Shown here in pieces: positions 1-7,315 of a stretch of 23,914 nucleotides of DNA. The stretch lies in the NCBI GenBank assembly GCA_002360535.1, contig DEQR01000033.1, forward strand, positions 1-23,914, written 5' to 3'. The position numbers and the translations under genes are program-made. The DNA is from Thiobacillus sp. UBA3361. Lineage in GTDB: Bacteria; Pseudomonadota; Gammaproteobacteria; Burkholderiales; Thiobacillaceae. Every line of letters starts with the position of its first letter. Positions within the stretch are counted from its first letter, which is position 1. The notes beneath the pieces were generated by a model. It saw only the letters and a program-made list of their open reading frames with translations. It was not told where the DNA came from and made no database searches.

Positions 1-637
1 CGGCCTGCCCTGCAACCATGTGCTGCTCACCGGCAGCCGGGGCTGCGGCAAGTCCTCCCTGGTCAAGGCCCTGCTGCCCCGCCATCACAGGAAAAAGCTG
101 CGCCTGATCGAGGTGGACAAGGACGACCTGGCCCACCTGCCCGAGCTGACTGACCAGCTGGCGGGCCTGCCCTGGCGCTTCATCGTGTTCACCGACGACC
201 TGTCCTTCGAGGCCGGCGACCCTGCCTACAAACCCCTCAAGGCGGCCCTGGACGGTTCCGCCGCCGGCCTGCCGGCCAACGTGCTGCTCGCCGCCACCTC
301 CAACCGCCGCCACCTGATGCCCGAATATATGGCAGAGAACCTGGAGGCCAGCCACCAGGGCGGCCAGTTGCATCCCGGCGAATCCACCGAGGAGAAGGTC
401 TCCCTGTCGGATCGCTTCGGCCTCTGGTTGTCCTTCTACCCCCTGGACCAGGACCAGTACCTGGATATCGCCACCACCTGGGTCGCCGAACTGGGCGGCC
501 GGGCTGACGCGGACATGCGGCGGGAGGCCCTGCAATGGGCCATCCAGCGCGGCGGCCGCTCCGGTCGCTTGGCACGCCAGTTTGCCGCCCATTGGGTGGG
601 CCGGCAGGGCCTCCGACGCGGGAAGGTCAAGACTTGA
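1..637 (+). CDS. DUF815-family P-loop ATPase (5' truncated)
   Basis: The reading frame is open from position 2, so the N-terminal part of the gene lies outside the window. A Walker A motif (GSRGCGKSS) lies right after the left edge. It is followed by LIEVDKDDL, a Walker B-like IVFTDDLSFE and TSNRRHL, then the conserved HPGE and LSDRFGLWLSFYP blocks. These are hallmarks of the DUF815 AAA-type ATPases, whose cellular role is not established. In betaproteobacteria such genes often sit next to a Nudix gene, as here. The TGA overlaps the proposed TTG start of the next gene by four bases (TTGA), so the two are probably translationally coupled. The family call is confident; the function is unknown. 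Confidence 0.88.
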   Translation, partial: GLPCNHVLLTGSRGCGKSSLVKALLPRHHRKKLRLIEVDKDDLAHLPELTDQLAGLPWRFIVFTDDLSFEAGDPAYKPLKAALDGSAAGLPANVLLAATSNRRHLMPEYMAENLEASHQGGQLHPGESTEEKVSLSDRFGLWLSFYPLDQDQYLDIATTWVAELGGRADADMRREALQWAIQRGGRSGRLARQFAAHWVGRQGLRRGKVKT

Positions 638-1578
638 GCGCCCTGGTGCAGGTCTCGGCTGCCGTCATCGAGCGGCCGGACGGTGGCTTCCTCATGGCCA
701 GCCGGCCGGCCGGCAAGGTCTATGCGGGCTGGTGGGAATTCCCCGGCGGGAAGGTGGAGCCGGGCGAAACGCCCCACCACGCCCTGGTGCGCGAACTGCA
801 TGAGGAACTGGGCCTGGAGGTGCGCCGCGCCTATCCCTGGCTGGTGCGCGAGTACATCTATCCCCACGCCCATGTGCGGCTGCATTTCTTCAGGGTGGTG
901 GAATGGGCCGGCGAGCCCCATCCCCACGAAGGCCAGACCCTGGCCTGGACGCGGGCCGAGGCCCCCGGGGTCGAGCCGATCCTGCCGGCCAACGGCCCCA
1001 TCCTGAAGGGGCTCTCCCTGCCCTTGGTGTATGGCATCTCCGACGCCACGGTCCTGGGGGCGGAACGTTTCCTGGAACGCCTGGAGCGGGCGCTGGCAGA
1101 GGGCCTGCGGCTGGTGCAGCTGCGCGAGAAGGATAGGCCGCGCGCGGCCCTGGCCGGCCTGGCCGGGGAAGTGGCGGCCCGTTGCCGGGCGCATGGCGCC
1201 CGCTTGTTCATCAACGGCGACGCGGCGCTGGCGCGGGAATTGGACGCCGGCCTGCACCTGACGGGCGCCCAGCTGATGCGGCTGGAGGCGCGCCCCGATC
1301 TGGAGTGGGTGGGGGCCTCCTGCCACGATGCCGGGGAACTGGCGCAGGCCGCAAGACTGGAGTTGGACTACGCCCTGTTGGCACCGGTGCTGCCCACCGC
1401 ATCCCATCCGGACGCCCACCCCCTGGGCTGGGCACGCTTCGCGGAACTGGCCGCCGGCCGGCCCCTGCCGATCTACGCCCTGGGCGGCCTGGCCGTCTCG
1501 GATCTGGACCTCGCCCGGCGGCACGGTGCCCATGGCGTCGCCCTGAAAAGCGCCGCCTGGCGAGTGGGCGCGCCATGA
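634..1578 (+). CDS. Nudix hydrolase fused to a ThiE-like domain (MutT-type)
   Basis: About 314 residues. Residues 1-130 form a Nudix domain with a complete Nudix box at about 39-61 (G-x5-E-x7-REL-x-EE-x-GL), the Mg2+-binding signature of MutT-type nucleotide pyrophosphohydrolases that remove oxidised dGTP. Residues 131-314 resemble thiamine-phosphate synthase (LVQLREKD, FINGD, LHLTGAQL, final ALGGL). The ThiE catalytic motif region reads PTASH where PTxTK is usual, so thiamine synthesis is doubtful. This fusion is a known architecture in beta- and gammaproteobacteria. The TTG at 634 is chosen because GGAAGG at 621-626 lies 7 bases upstream and because it overlaps the preceding stop. The in-frame codon further upstream (535) would extend deep into the DUF815 gene. 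Confidence 0.85.
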   Translation: MSALVQVSAAVIERPDGGFLMASRPAGKVYAGWWEFPGGKVEPGETPHHALVRELHEELGLEVRRAYPWLVREYIYPHAHVRLHFFRVVEWAGEPHPHEGQTLAWTRAEAPGVEPILPANGPILKGLSLPLVYGISDATVLGAERFLERLERALAEGLRLVQLREKDRPRAALAGLAGEVAARCRAHGARLFINGDAALARELDAGLHLTGAQLMRLEARPDLEWVGASCHDAGELAQAARLELDYALLAPVLPTASHPDAHPLGWARFAELAAGRPLPIYALGGLAVSDLDLARRHGAHGVALKSAAWRVGAP

Positions 1579-2006
1579 AACCGCGCTTCGGGCAGGTGCT
1601 GCTGCCGCTGGCGGTGTTGGTGATCCTGGCCGGTATCGTCTATTTCGACCAGGCGCGCCGCGCCGAGACGGCGGCCCTGCCGCGTCTGGACTGTCCGGAC
1701 CCGATCGCCGGTTGCCAAGTCAGGCTGGGGGAGCGCACCGTCACCCTGGGCATGGACACCCGGCCCCGGGCCATGCGGCCCTTCCAGGTCTGGGTACGCG
1801 CGTCCGGCGCCCGGTGGGTGCGCGCAGAGTTCACCATGGTGGACATGGACATGGGCCTCAATCTGTACACCCTCGCCGCCGATAAGGATGGCGTCTTCCG
1901 CGCCCGGGTCACCTTGCCGGTTTGCGTGACCGGACGCCAGGATTGGCTGCTGACCCTGGACGTGGATGGAGAAAGGGGGATTCTTCCTTTTGTCATCTCT
2001 CTGTAA
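1575..2006 (+). CDS. Small membrane-anchored periplasmic protein, FixH/YtkA-like (hypothetical)
   Basis: 143 residues. The ATG overlaps the previous stop as ATGA, indicating coupling with the Nudix-ThiE gene. The N-terminus (MKPRFGQ followed by about 18 hydrophobic residues) is a signal anchor or uncleaved signal peptide. The remainder is a soluble beta-rich domain with a Met-containing stretch (FTMVDMDMGLN) and a VTLPVCVTGRQDW segment. Two cysteines (LDCPDP and AGCQV) follow the anchor and a third lies in the C-terminal half. The Met-rich VDMDMG core resembles FixH/YtkA-like periplasmic domains associated with copper or cytochrome oxidase biogenesis. That link is a resemblance only, and the function is not established. 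The end of the gene overlaps a candidate Pho box belonging to phoU. Confidence 0.7.
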   Translation: MKPRFGQVLLPLAVLVILAGIVYFDQARRAETAALPRLDCPDPIAGCQVRLGERTVTLGMDTRPRAMRPFQVWVRASGARWVRAEFTMVDMDMGLNLYTLAADKDGVFRARVTLPVCVTGRQDWLLTLDVDGERGILPFVISL

Positions 2007-2034
2007 TGATTTGCCCATGGGCGGTGCATATAAT
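1990..2034 (+). promoter_or_regulatory. Candidate Pho box and -10 element upstream of phoU
   Basis: TTGTCAT-CTCT-CTGTAAT (1990-2007) matches the known PhoB-box geometry CTGTCAT-N4-CTGTCAT at 6/7 bases in each half. A perfect TATAAT lies at 2029-2034. The gap from the second heptamer to the -10 is 21 bases, which is one 11-base repeat longer than the 10 bases of the classic E. coli phoA promoter. The intervening TGCCCAT (2012-2018) could be a weak third repeat. No good -35 hexamer is visible, as expected for a PhoB-activated promoter. The box overlaps the 3' end of the preceding gene. Confidence 0.5.
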
Positions 2035-2086
2035 CCGGCCATGAAACCATGCGGTTTCTCCCTATGTTGTGAGGAGAATTGAACAG

Positions 2087-2788
2087 ATGCCCAGCGAACA
2101 CACCTATAAACAATTCGACGCGGACCTGGAGGCCGTGCGGTCCCGCGTGCTGGAAATGGGGGGCCTGGTGGAGGAGCAGGTCAACAAGGCCATCGAGGCG
2201 CTCATCAACGGCAACACGGAATTGGCGGAGGAGGTGGTGATCAACGATCACCGGGTCAACGGTCTGGAAGTGGGTACCGACGAGGCCTGCACCCAACTCA
2301 TCGCCCTGCGCCAGCCCACCGCCAGCGATCTGCGTATGATCCTGACCATCATCAAGGTGATCACCGACCTGGAGCGCATCGGCGACGAGGCCGCCAAGAT
2401 CGCCCGCTATGCCACCAAGGTCTATCAGGCCGACCGCATCGTCACGCCCCGCTACAGCGAGATCAAATACATGGCCGGCCTGGCCCTGAAGATGCTGCGC
2501 GAGGCCCTGGACGCCTTCGCCCGCCTGGACGTGTCCGGCGCGGCCAACGTGGCGCGCCAGGATATCGAGGTGGACGAAGAATTCCACCTCATCACCCGCC
2601 ATCTGATCACCTTCATGATGGAAGACCCGCGCACCATCTCCACCTTCATCGACCTGATGTTCGTGGTGAAGGCCATCGAGCGCATCGGCGACCATTCCAA
2701 GAACATCTCCGAATACGTGGTCTATATGGTCAAGGGCAAGGACGTGCGCCATACCTCCCTGGAAGAGCTGGAGAAGGAAGTCTCCTGA
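2087..2788 (+). CDS. phoU: Phosphate signalling protein PhoU
   Basis: 233 residues, the usual PhoU length. PhoU is a cytoplasmic all-helical protein that links the Pst phosphate transporter to the PhoR sensor kinase and keeps the Pho regulon off when phosphate is plentiful. The two tandem PhoU repeats carry the metal-binding motif twice: TDLERIGDEAAKIA in the first half and KAIERIGDHSKNISEY in the second. The start at ATG 2087 follows GAGGAG (2071-2076) with 10 bases spacing. An upstream in-frame GTG at 2069 would place that ribosome site inside the gene. No pst or phoBR genes lie next to it. A hairpin terminator follows at 2811. Confidence 0.96.
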   Translation: MPSEHTYKQFDADLEAVRSRVLEMGGLVEEQVNKAIEALINGNTELAEEVVINDHRVNGLEVGTDEACTQLIALRQPTASDLRMILTIIKVITDLERIGDEAAKIARYATKVYQADRIVTPRYSEIKYMAGLALKMLREALDAFARLDVSGAANVARQDIEVDEEFHLITRHLITFMMEDPRTISTFIDLMFVVKAIERIGDHSKNISEYVVYMVKGKDVRHTSLEELEKEVS

Positions 2789-2810
2789 ACCCGGCGACCG
2801 CCGACCTCTG

Positions 2811-2839
2811 AAAACCGGTCCAAGGGCCGGTTTTGTTTT
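2811..2839 (+). terminator. Rho-independent terminator after phoU
   Basis: AAAACCGG (2811-2818) pairs exactly with CCGGTTTT (2827-2834). The stem can extend inward by two pairs and is followed by a T-rich GTTTT. It lies 22 bases after the phoU stop and before the sensor-kinase gene. Confidence 0.82.
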
Positions 2840-2882
2840 GCCTGCGACAGGTCGCCGCAGGGGCGGGCGGGGCGGCCGGCGC

Positions 2883-2888
2883 TAAAAT
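2883..2888 (+). promoter_or_regulatory. Candidate -10 element of regB, possibly giving a leaderless mRNA
   Basis: TAAAAT lies six bases before the kinase ATG at 2895, so transcription would be expected to begin at or next to the A of the start codon. No Shine-Dalgarno sequence is visible ahead of that ATG. No recognisable -35 element lies at the right distance, so this is a weak call. Confidence 0.3.
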
Positions 2889-2894
2889 CCGCGC

Positions 2895-4160
2895 ATGCTT
2901 TCCTCCGGCCGTCATCCCGTCCATCCCGCCGCCGCCCCCGCGGACCTGTCCGAGGACGCCTGCCGCCGCCTGTGGTTGGTGCGTATGTCGCTGGTGGCCA
3001 TGGAAGGTCTGATCATCTTCCTGGCCGCCGGATACGGTCCCCTGCGTCTGCCGCTGCTGGCCCTGTCCCTGGTCCTCGGTCTGCAATTCCTTCTGACGGT
3101 GTTCATGGACCGGCGCATCCGCGCCGGCGGCGGGATGGCGCAGGGCGAGGCCTTCCTGCACCTGCTGGCCGACGCTGGGGCCATCGCCACCCTGGTGTAT
3201 CTCACCGGTGGCTATGCCAACCCGTTCGTCTCCCTGCTGCTGGTGCCCCTCATCCTGGCCGCATCGCTGTTCGGCGCCCGGCTCATCTGGGCTATGGCCG
3301 GCGCCGTGGCCCTGGCTTACACCCTGCTCATGCGCTACTACCAGCCCCTTGCCCTGGAGATGAGCGGCGCCGAGGCGGTGAATCTGCACCTGCTGGGCAT
3401 GTGGCTGAACTTCCTCCTCACCGCCGGGCTCATCGCCCTGTTCATCGCTCGCCTGACCGCCACCCTGCGCGTCCGCGACGCGGCCTTGGCCGAGGCACGC
3501 GAGCGCGCCCTGCGCGACGAACGGCTGTTCGCCCTGGGCATGCAGGCCGCCGCTGCCGCCCATGACCTGGCCACCCCGGTGGCCACCCTGGGCCTGTCCC
3601 TCGACGAGTTGGGCGAGACCTATGCCGGCGACGACGAACTGGCGCCCGAACTGGCCACCATGTCGCAACAGGTCAAGCGCATGGGCAAGGTACTGGCGGC
3701 CCTGCGCACGGTCGCCCAGGCGGTGCCCAGTCAGACGGACGACGCGCAGGCGGCCGATGCCTGGCTGGCGGAGCTGCTCAGGCATTGGCGCGAACTACGG
3801 GCCGACGCCGAAGTGGAACTGGCGCGGGCCGAAACCGGTGACGCCCCGCCGGTGCGCGACGAGCCTCTGCTCAACGCCGCCCTCGTCACCCTCCTCAACA
3901 ACGCCGCCGACGTCGGCGGTTCGCCCATCCTGGTTCGCCTGGGCTGGGATGCGGATGCCATGCGGGTCGAGGTGCTGGACCGGGGGCCCGGCCTGGAGCG
4001 GGCGCAGGAAGGCAAGCCGGCCGGCTGGGGGGTCGGCCTGCAATTGGCCCGAACGGCCATGGAGCGCGTGGGCGGTAGCCTGGAACTCGAGCCGCGCGCC
4101 GGCGGCGGTTTGTGCGCCCGGCTGCGCGTGCCGCTTGCGGCCGTGGGGGCGGTGGCATGA
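2895..4160 (+). CDS. regB: RegB/PrrB-family redox sensor histidine kinase
   Basis: 421 residues. Residues 28-187 contain about six transmembrane helices. The loop motif GGYANPF (105-111) is the GGxxNPF heptapeptide tied to quinone sensing in RegB. The H-box AAAAHDLATP places the phosphorylated His at 223. The ATPase domain follows, with its N-box (LLNNAAD, about 333-339), G1 box DRGPG (362-366) and G2 box GWGVGL (377-382). The family senses the quinone pool or redox state and phosphorylates RegA to control respiratory or energy genes. The redox-active cysteine region of Rhodobacter RegB is not recognisable: the dimerisation helices contain no Cys. The stop overlaps the regA start (ATGA), indicating a two-gene operon. 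Confidence 0.88.
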   Translation: MLSSGRHPVHPAAAPADLSEDACRRLWLVRMSLVAMEGLIIFLAAGYGPLRLPLLALSLVLGLQFLLTVFMDRRIRAGGGMAQGEAFLHLLADAGAIATLVYLTGGYANPFVSLLLVPLILAASLFGARLIWAMAGAVALAYTLLMRYYQPLALEMSGAEAVNLHLLGMWLNFLLTAGLIALFIARLTATLRVRDAALAEARERALRDERLFALGMQAAAAAHDLATPVATLGLSLDELGETYAGDDELAPELATMSQQVKRMGKVLAALRTVAQAVPSQTDDAQAADAWLAELLRHWRELRADAEVELARAETGDAPPVRDEPLLNAALVTLLNNAADVGGSPILVRLGWDADAMRVEVLDRGPGLERAQEGKPAGWGVGLQLARTAMERVGGSLELEPRAGGGLCARLRVPLAAVGAVA

Positions 4161-4699
4161 CAGACAGCGCCGCCTGGCGGATCCTGGTGGTGGACGACGA
4201 TCCGGCCTATGCCGAAGGGCTGGCACGCGCCCTGCGGCGGCGCGGCCATGCGGTCGATTGCGCCGCGGATGGGGAGTCCGCCCTGCGGCTGGCCGCTAGT
4301 CAGGCCCCGGACGCTGCCATCCTGGACCTGCGCCTGGCGGAAACCAGCGGCCTGCGCCTGATCTCTCCCCTGCTCGCGGCGCGACCGGCGTTGCGAATCC
4401 TGCTGCTTACCGGCTACGCCAGCATCGCCACCGCCGTGGAGGCCGTGAAGCTGGGCGCCGTTCACTACCTGCCCAAACCGGCGGAGGTGCAGGACATCCT
4501 GGCCGCCCTGGGCCGCGCCGACGGCGATCCCGCATGTCCGCCGGCCGAGGCCCCCATGTCCGTGGAGCGGCTGGAGTGGGAGCACATCCAGCAGGTGCTG
4601 GCCGAGCACGAGGGCAACATTTCCGCCACCGCCCGCGCCCTGAAGATGCATCGCCGCACCCTGCAACGCAAGCTGGCCAAGCGGCCGGCGAGGGAGTAA
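4157..4699 (+). CDS. regA: RegA/PrrA/ActR-family response regulator
   Basis: 180 residues, the typical RegA length. The receiver domain (about 8-120) has the acidic pocket D13-D15, the phospho-acceptor D57 in ILDLRL, T85 and K107. A linker with prolines leads to a Fis-type helix-turn-helix at about 145-175 (GNISATARALKMHRRTLQRKL), which is nearly invariant in the RegA/PrrA/ActR group. It acts as the DNA-binding partner of the upstream kinase in a global redox-response system. The ATG at 4157 overlaps the kinase stop by four bases. A convergent inverted repeat separates it from hslV on the other strand. Confidence 0.92.
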   Translation: MTDSAAWRILVVDDDPAYAEGLARALRRRGHAVDCAADGESALRLAASQAPDAAILDLRLAETSGLRLISPLLAARPALRILLLTGYASIATAVEAVKLGAVHYLPKPAEVQDILAALGRADGDPACPPAEAPMSVERLEWEHIQQVLAEHEGNISATARALKMHRRTLQRKLAKRPARE

Positions 4700-4700
4700 C

Positions 4701-4769
4701 AGAGGCAAGATGCAAGGGCGGCGCTGCGCGCCTGCAAGAGACAAGGAACTACCAGGCTTTCTTGCCTCT
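4701..4769. terminator. Inverted repeat between convergent regA and hslV
   Basis: AGAGGCAAGA (4701-4710) is the exact reverse complement of TCTTGCCTCT (4760-4769), enclosing a 49-base loop. It lies between the stop codons of two converging genes, so it may terminate both. The loop is long and there is no clear U-tract, so function is uncertain. Confidence 0.45.
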
Positions 4770-4774
4770 TGTAC

Positions 4775-5320
4775 CTATTCGAGCGTCTCGATGGTCAGGC
4801 TGCGGTTGGTGTAGATGCAGATGTCGGCGGCGATGTTGAGGGCCTGGGTGGCGATGGCCTCGGGAGCCAACTCGGTGTTTTCCAGCAGGGCGCGGGCGGC
4901 GGCCTGGGCGTAGGCGCCGCCGCTGCCGATGGCGGCGATGCCGAATTCCGGCTCCAGCACGTCACCGGCGCCGGTGATGATCAGGGTGCTTTCGCGGTCG
5001 GCCACCGTCAGCATGGCCTCCAGACGGCGCAGGATGCGATCGGTGCGCCAGTCCTTGGCCAGTTCCACGGCGCTGCGCACCAAGTGTCCCTGGTGCTTCT
5101 CCAGCTTGGCCTCGAAGCGCTCGAACAGGGTGAAGGCGTCCGCCGTGCCGCCGGCGAAACCGGCCAGGATGGCGTCCTTGTATAACCGGCGTACCTTGCG
5201 CGCGCTGGCCTTGATGACTACGTTGCCCAGGGTGACCTGGCCGTCGCCGGCCATGGCCACGGCGCTGCCGCGCCGCACGCAGAGGATGGTGGTGCCGTGG
5301 AAGATGGGGGCGTCGCTCAT
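4775..5320 (-). CDS. hslV: ATP-dependent protease peptidase subunit HslV (ClpQ)
   Basis: About 181 residues. HslV forms the double-hexamer proteolytic core that works with the HslU ATPase to degrade cytoplasmic proteins. The N-terminal Thr nucleophile is exposed after the short propeptide (FHG before TTILCVRRG). The conserved blocks AGDGQVTLGN, KVRRLY, AGFAGGTADAFTLFERFE, KLEKHQGHLVRSAVELAKDWRTD and GSGGAYAQAAARALLENT are all present. ATG 5320 is preferred over an in-frame GTG at 5338, but neither has a well-spaced ribosome site. hslU normally follows hslV directly. Here the gene is followed by convergent regA and preceded, 29 bases upstream, by the STAS gene, so HslU must be encoded elsewhere if present. 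Confidence 0.94.
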   Translation of the reverse strand: MSDAPIFHGTTILCVRRGSAVAMAGDGQVTLGNVVIKASARKVRRLYKDAILAGFAGGTADAFTLFERFEAKLEKHQGHLVRSAVELAKDWRTDRILRRLEAMLTVADRESTLIITGAGDVLEPEFGIAAIGSGGAYAQAAARALLENTELAPEAIATQALNIAADICIYTNRSLTIETLE

Positions 5321-5349
5321 GGCTTCGGTGAAATGCACGTCCTGACGCC

Positions 5350-6471
5350 CTAGCCGCGGGTGCGGCCGAGGACGGTGGAGAACTGGTTGGCGCCGATGAC
5401 CTGCAAGAGGGTGTTCACCAGTTCGTTGCCCTCCTTGATGAGGATCTTGCGGCCGCCGGCGGTGAGGTTGATCAGGGTGTCGAGCAGCAGACCCACGCAG
5501 GCGAAGTCGATGCGCGTGACTTCGGACAGGTCGATCTCCACCCGGGGCAATTCCTCGGCGAAGTGGGTCAGGGCGGTGAACTGCCGCTCGGCGCCGGGAC
5601 CGATGACGTCCTTGAAGGCGAAGGTGAAGCCGCTGTGGGAGGTGCCGGTGGCCGATACGTCGGAGGCCTTGGCCGGCACCGGCGGGGTGTAGGAGGGGGG
5701 CGAGACCTCGAAGTGGATGGCATATTCCACCGCCATGTCCTCGAATTCCACTTCCTGGCCCAGCACCTGCAACAGGGTCAGGAGGAGCAGCCAGCCGGTC
5801 TCCGGGAGCTGGTCCTCGGCGCGTGCGGCGTGGAGTTTGTCCAACAGGGCCGCGGCGTTGATAGGCTTGATATAGCGCCGGCCTTCCTGGAGACGCATCA
5901 GAGTTTGCAGGATGGCGCGCGCGTAATCCTCGTCCGGCAGGGGGGTGCGGGTGAATTCCAGGCGCACGCCGGGCACCTGCAGGGCATCATCGGTGAAACG
6001 GGCGAGCTTGGCCTGCTCCGCGGGCGGGAACTCGGCGCCGAACGAGAACAGGGGCAGCACGTTCTTCTGGTCACTGCGCAGTTGCGCGCGGGGCGACCAG
6101 GTGGGGGGCGAGACCTCGAAGCGGACGGCGAAATCCACCGCCGCGTCCTCGAAGTGCTCCATCTGGTCACTGGCCTCGTATAGGTCGAACAGCATGTACC
6201 AGGGCTGAGGGTCCCGGTTGTCAGGGTGGTCCAGGAGATAGCGGTTGAGCTGGGCCGCCGCCTCGCCGATCTTGCCGTTGGCGTACAGTACCGCGGCCTC
6301 CTCCAGTTCCGTGGGCAGTCCGCTGTCGGTTTCCTCCACCTCGATGCCGTGCACGCCCGTCTCGCTGCTCTCGCGGCCAACGCGGAAATCCGGCTGATTG
6401 CCGGAATCCGGCTGGCCTTCCTTGAGGAAGGCGATCAGGTCGTTTTTGCCTTTGCGGAAGAAGGAGAACAC
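5350..6471 (-). CDS. STAS-domain protein with a duplicated FEVSPP segment (function unknown)
   Basis: 373 residues, GTG start preceded by a GGGTGG-like ribosome site. Soluble, no signal peptide. Residues about 56-100 are helical, TPR-like (ELEEAAVLYANGKIGEAAAQL). A roughly 40-residue segment occurs twice, around 86-127 and 222-264, with the core FED-x-AV-x-(F/Y)-A-x-x-FEVSPP both times. Residues about 280-373 form an STAS domain (VEIDLSEVTRIDFACVGLLL), the fold of anti-sigma-factor antagonists and of sulfate-transporter cytoplasmic domains. The position usually phosphorylated in antagonists is not Ser/Thr in an obvious way, so a scaffold role is as likely as phospho-switching. It lies just upstream of hslV and is probably co-transcribed. 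Confidence 0.8.
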   Translation of the reverse strand: MFSFFRKGKNDLIAFLKEGQPDSGNQPDFRVGRESSETGVHGIEVEETDSGLPTELEEAAVLYANGKIGEAAAQLNRYLLDHPDNRDPQPWYMLFDLYEASDQMEHFEDAAVDFAVRFEVSPPTWSPRAQLRSDQKNVLPLFSFGAEFPPAEQAKLARFTDDALQVPGVRLEFTRTPLPDEDYARAILQTLMRLQEGRRYIKPINAAALLDKLHAARAEDQLPETGWLLLLTLLQVLGQEVEFEDMAVEYAIHFEVSPPSYTPPVPAKASDVSATGTSHSGFTFAFKDVIGPGAERQFTALTHFAEELPRVEIDLSEVTRIDFACVGLLLDTLINLTAGGRKILIKEGNELVNTLLQVIGANQFSTVLGRTRG

Positions 6472-6496
6472 GGAACCACCCTTGACAGGATTTTGG

Positions 6497-6526
6497 ATAC
6501 TAGCCTTTAGCCTTTCGGACCGGCAA
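6497..6526 (-). promoter_or_regulatory. Candidate promoter of the STAS-hslV operon
   Basis: On the minus strand TTGCCG (6526-6521), an 18-base spacer and TAGTAT (6502-6497) form a modest sigma-70 match (4/6 in each hexamer), about 25 bases upstream of the GTG at 6471. No experimental or comparative support. Confidence 0.35.
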
Positions 6527-6535
6527 GGTCTTAGT

Positions 6536-7315
6536 TCACAGGTCTAATTTCCCCGGAGCGGCAGCCAGCTGCGCCATGATCAGCAGCACGGCCACCAGGG
6601 TGGGGCCGAAGGGTTGGTCCAGGGCCAGGGCCAGCGCGAAGGCTGCGACGTAGCCGCCGAGCCCTGCGCCGAGGGCCAGGGCCTGGCCGCGGCGCCAGTC
6701 CGGGGCCAGTCGGAAGGCCATCCAGGCGGGCACGAAGATCAGGGCGAAGGTGGCCATCAGGCCCAGGGTGGCGGTGGCCACCGCTACCGCCAGGGCCACC
6801 AGCAGGTCGAAGCTGAGATGCCAGTGCCAGGCGGGCAACCGGTTGGCGGTCTCGTGGCTGGGAAACAGGCGGGCGCGGATCAGGCGCGGCGTCAGCCAGG
6901 GCAGCAGGAGCAGGCCCGTCAGGACGATAGCGGCACTGGCCAGGGCCTCTCGAACTCCGACGAAATAGAGCTGGCCGTCCACCACGCCATGGGCCAGGGC
7001 ATCGCCCAGAGCGGTGTTGGCGGCGATCAGCAAAGTGGTCGCCCAGCCGGCCAGGATCATCAGCCCGTAGGCGCTGTTGCTGCGCTGGCCGGCGAAATGC
7101 TTGAACAAGGCGCCGGCCAGGGCGCCCAGGGGCGCGCCCCACACCACCGGCAGGCCGGCGGCCAGGCCGGCCAGGCCGCTGGCGGTGGAGAGATGGGCCA
7201 GGCCCAGGGTGGCCAGCCACTCGTCGCGCAGGCGCAACAGGCCGCCCAGCAGGGGCAGCAGGAGGGCCAGGGGCAGGCCGGCCAGGAAGGGCAGCAGGAA
7301 CAGATCAGTGCTCAT
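6536..7315 (-). CDS. znuB: Zinc/manganese-type ABC transporter permease (ZnuB-like)
   Basis: 259 residues with about eight hydrophobic helices, typical of the ABC-3 family of metal permeases (ZnuB, MntB, TroC). It begins MSTDLFLLPFLAG. Inner segments include HLSTASGLAGL, AYGLMILAGWATTLLI, and the ABC-3 stretch ATLGLMATFALIFVPAWMAFRLA that contacts the ATPase. It should form the inner-membrane channel for the metal delivered by the ZnuA-like protein. The ATG at 7315 lies inside the end of the ATPase gene (11-base overlap), so the two are translationally coupled. It is the last gene of the long minus-strand zinc cluster. Zinc is assigned from context; the sequence alone does not exclude manganese. 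Confidence 0.85.
   Translation of the reverse strand: MSTDLFLLPFLAGLPLALLLPLLGGLLRLRDEWLATLGLAHLSTASGLAGLAAGLPVVWGAPLGALAGALFKHFAGQRSNSAYGLMILAGWATTLLIAANTALGDALAHGVVDGQLYFVGVREALASAAIVLTGLLLLPWLTPRLIRARLFPSHETANRLPAWHWHLSFDLLVALAVAVATATLGLMATFALIFVPAWMAFRLAPDWRRGQALALGAGLGGYVAAFALALALDQPFGPTLVAVLLIMAQLAAAPGKLDL

Noticed and set aside
436..1533. Minus-strand open frame of 365 codons opposite the Nudix-ThiE gene
   Set aside because: No family resemblance; the plus strand shows a Nudix box and ThiE-like motifs with operon-type overlaps.
6482..6510. Plus-strand TTGACA between the STAS and znuB genes
   Set aside because: No acceptable -10 at 15-19 bases and no plus-strand gene downstream.
6511..6528. 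CCTT...AAGG inverted repeat after znuB as a terminator
   Set aside because: Four-base arms and no T-tract; too weak to call.
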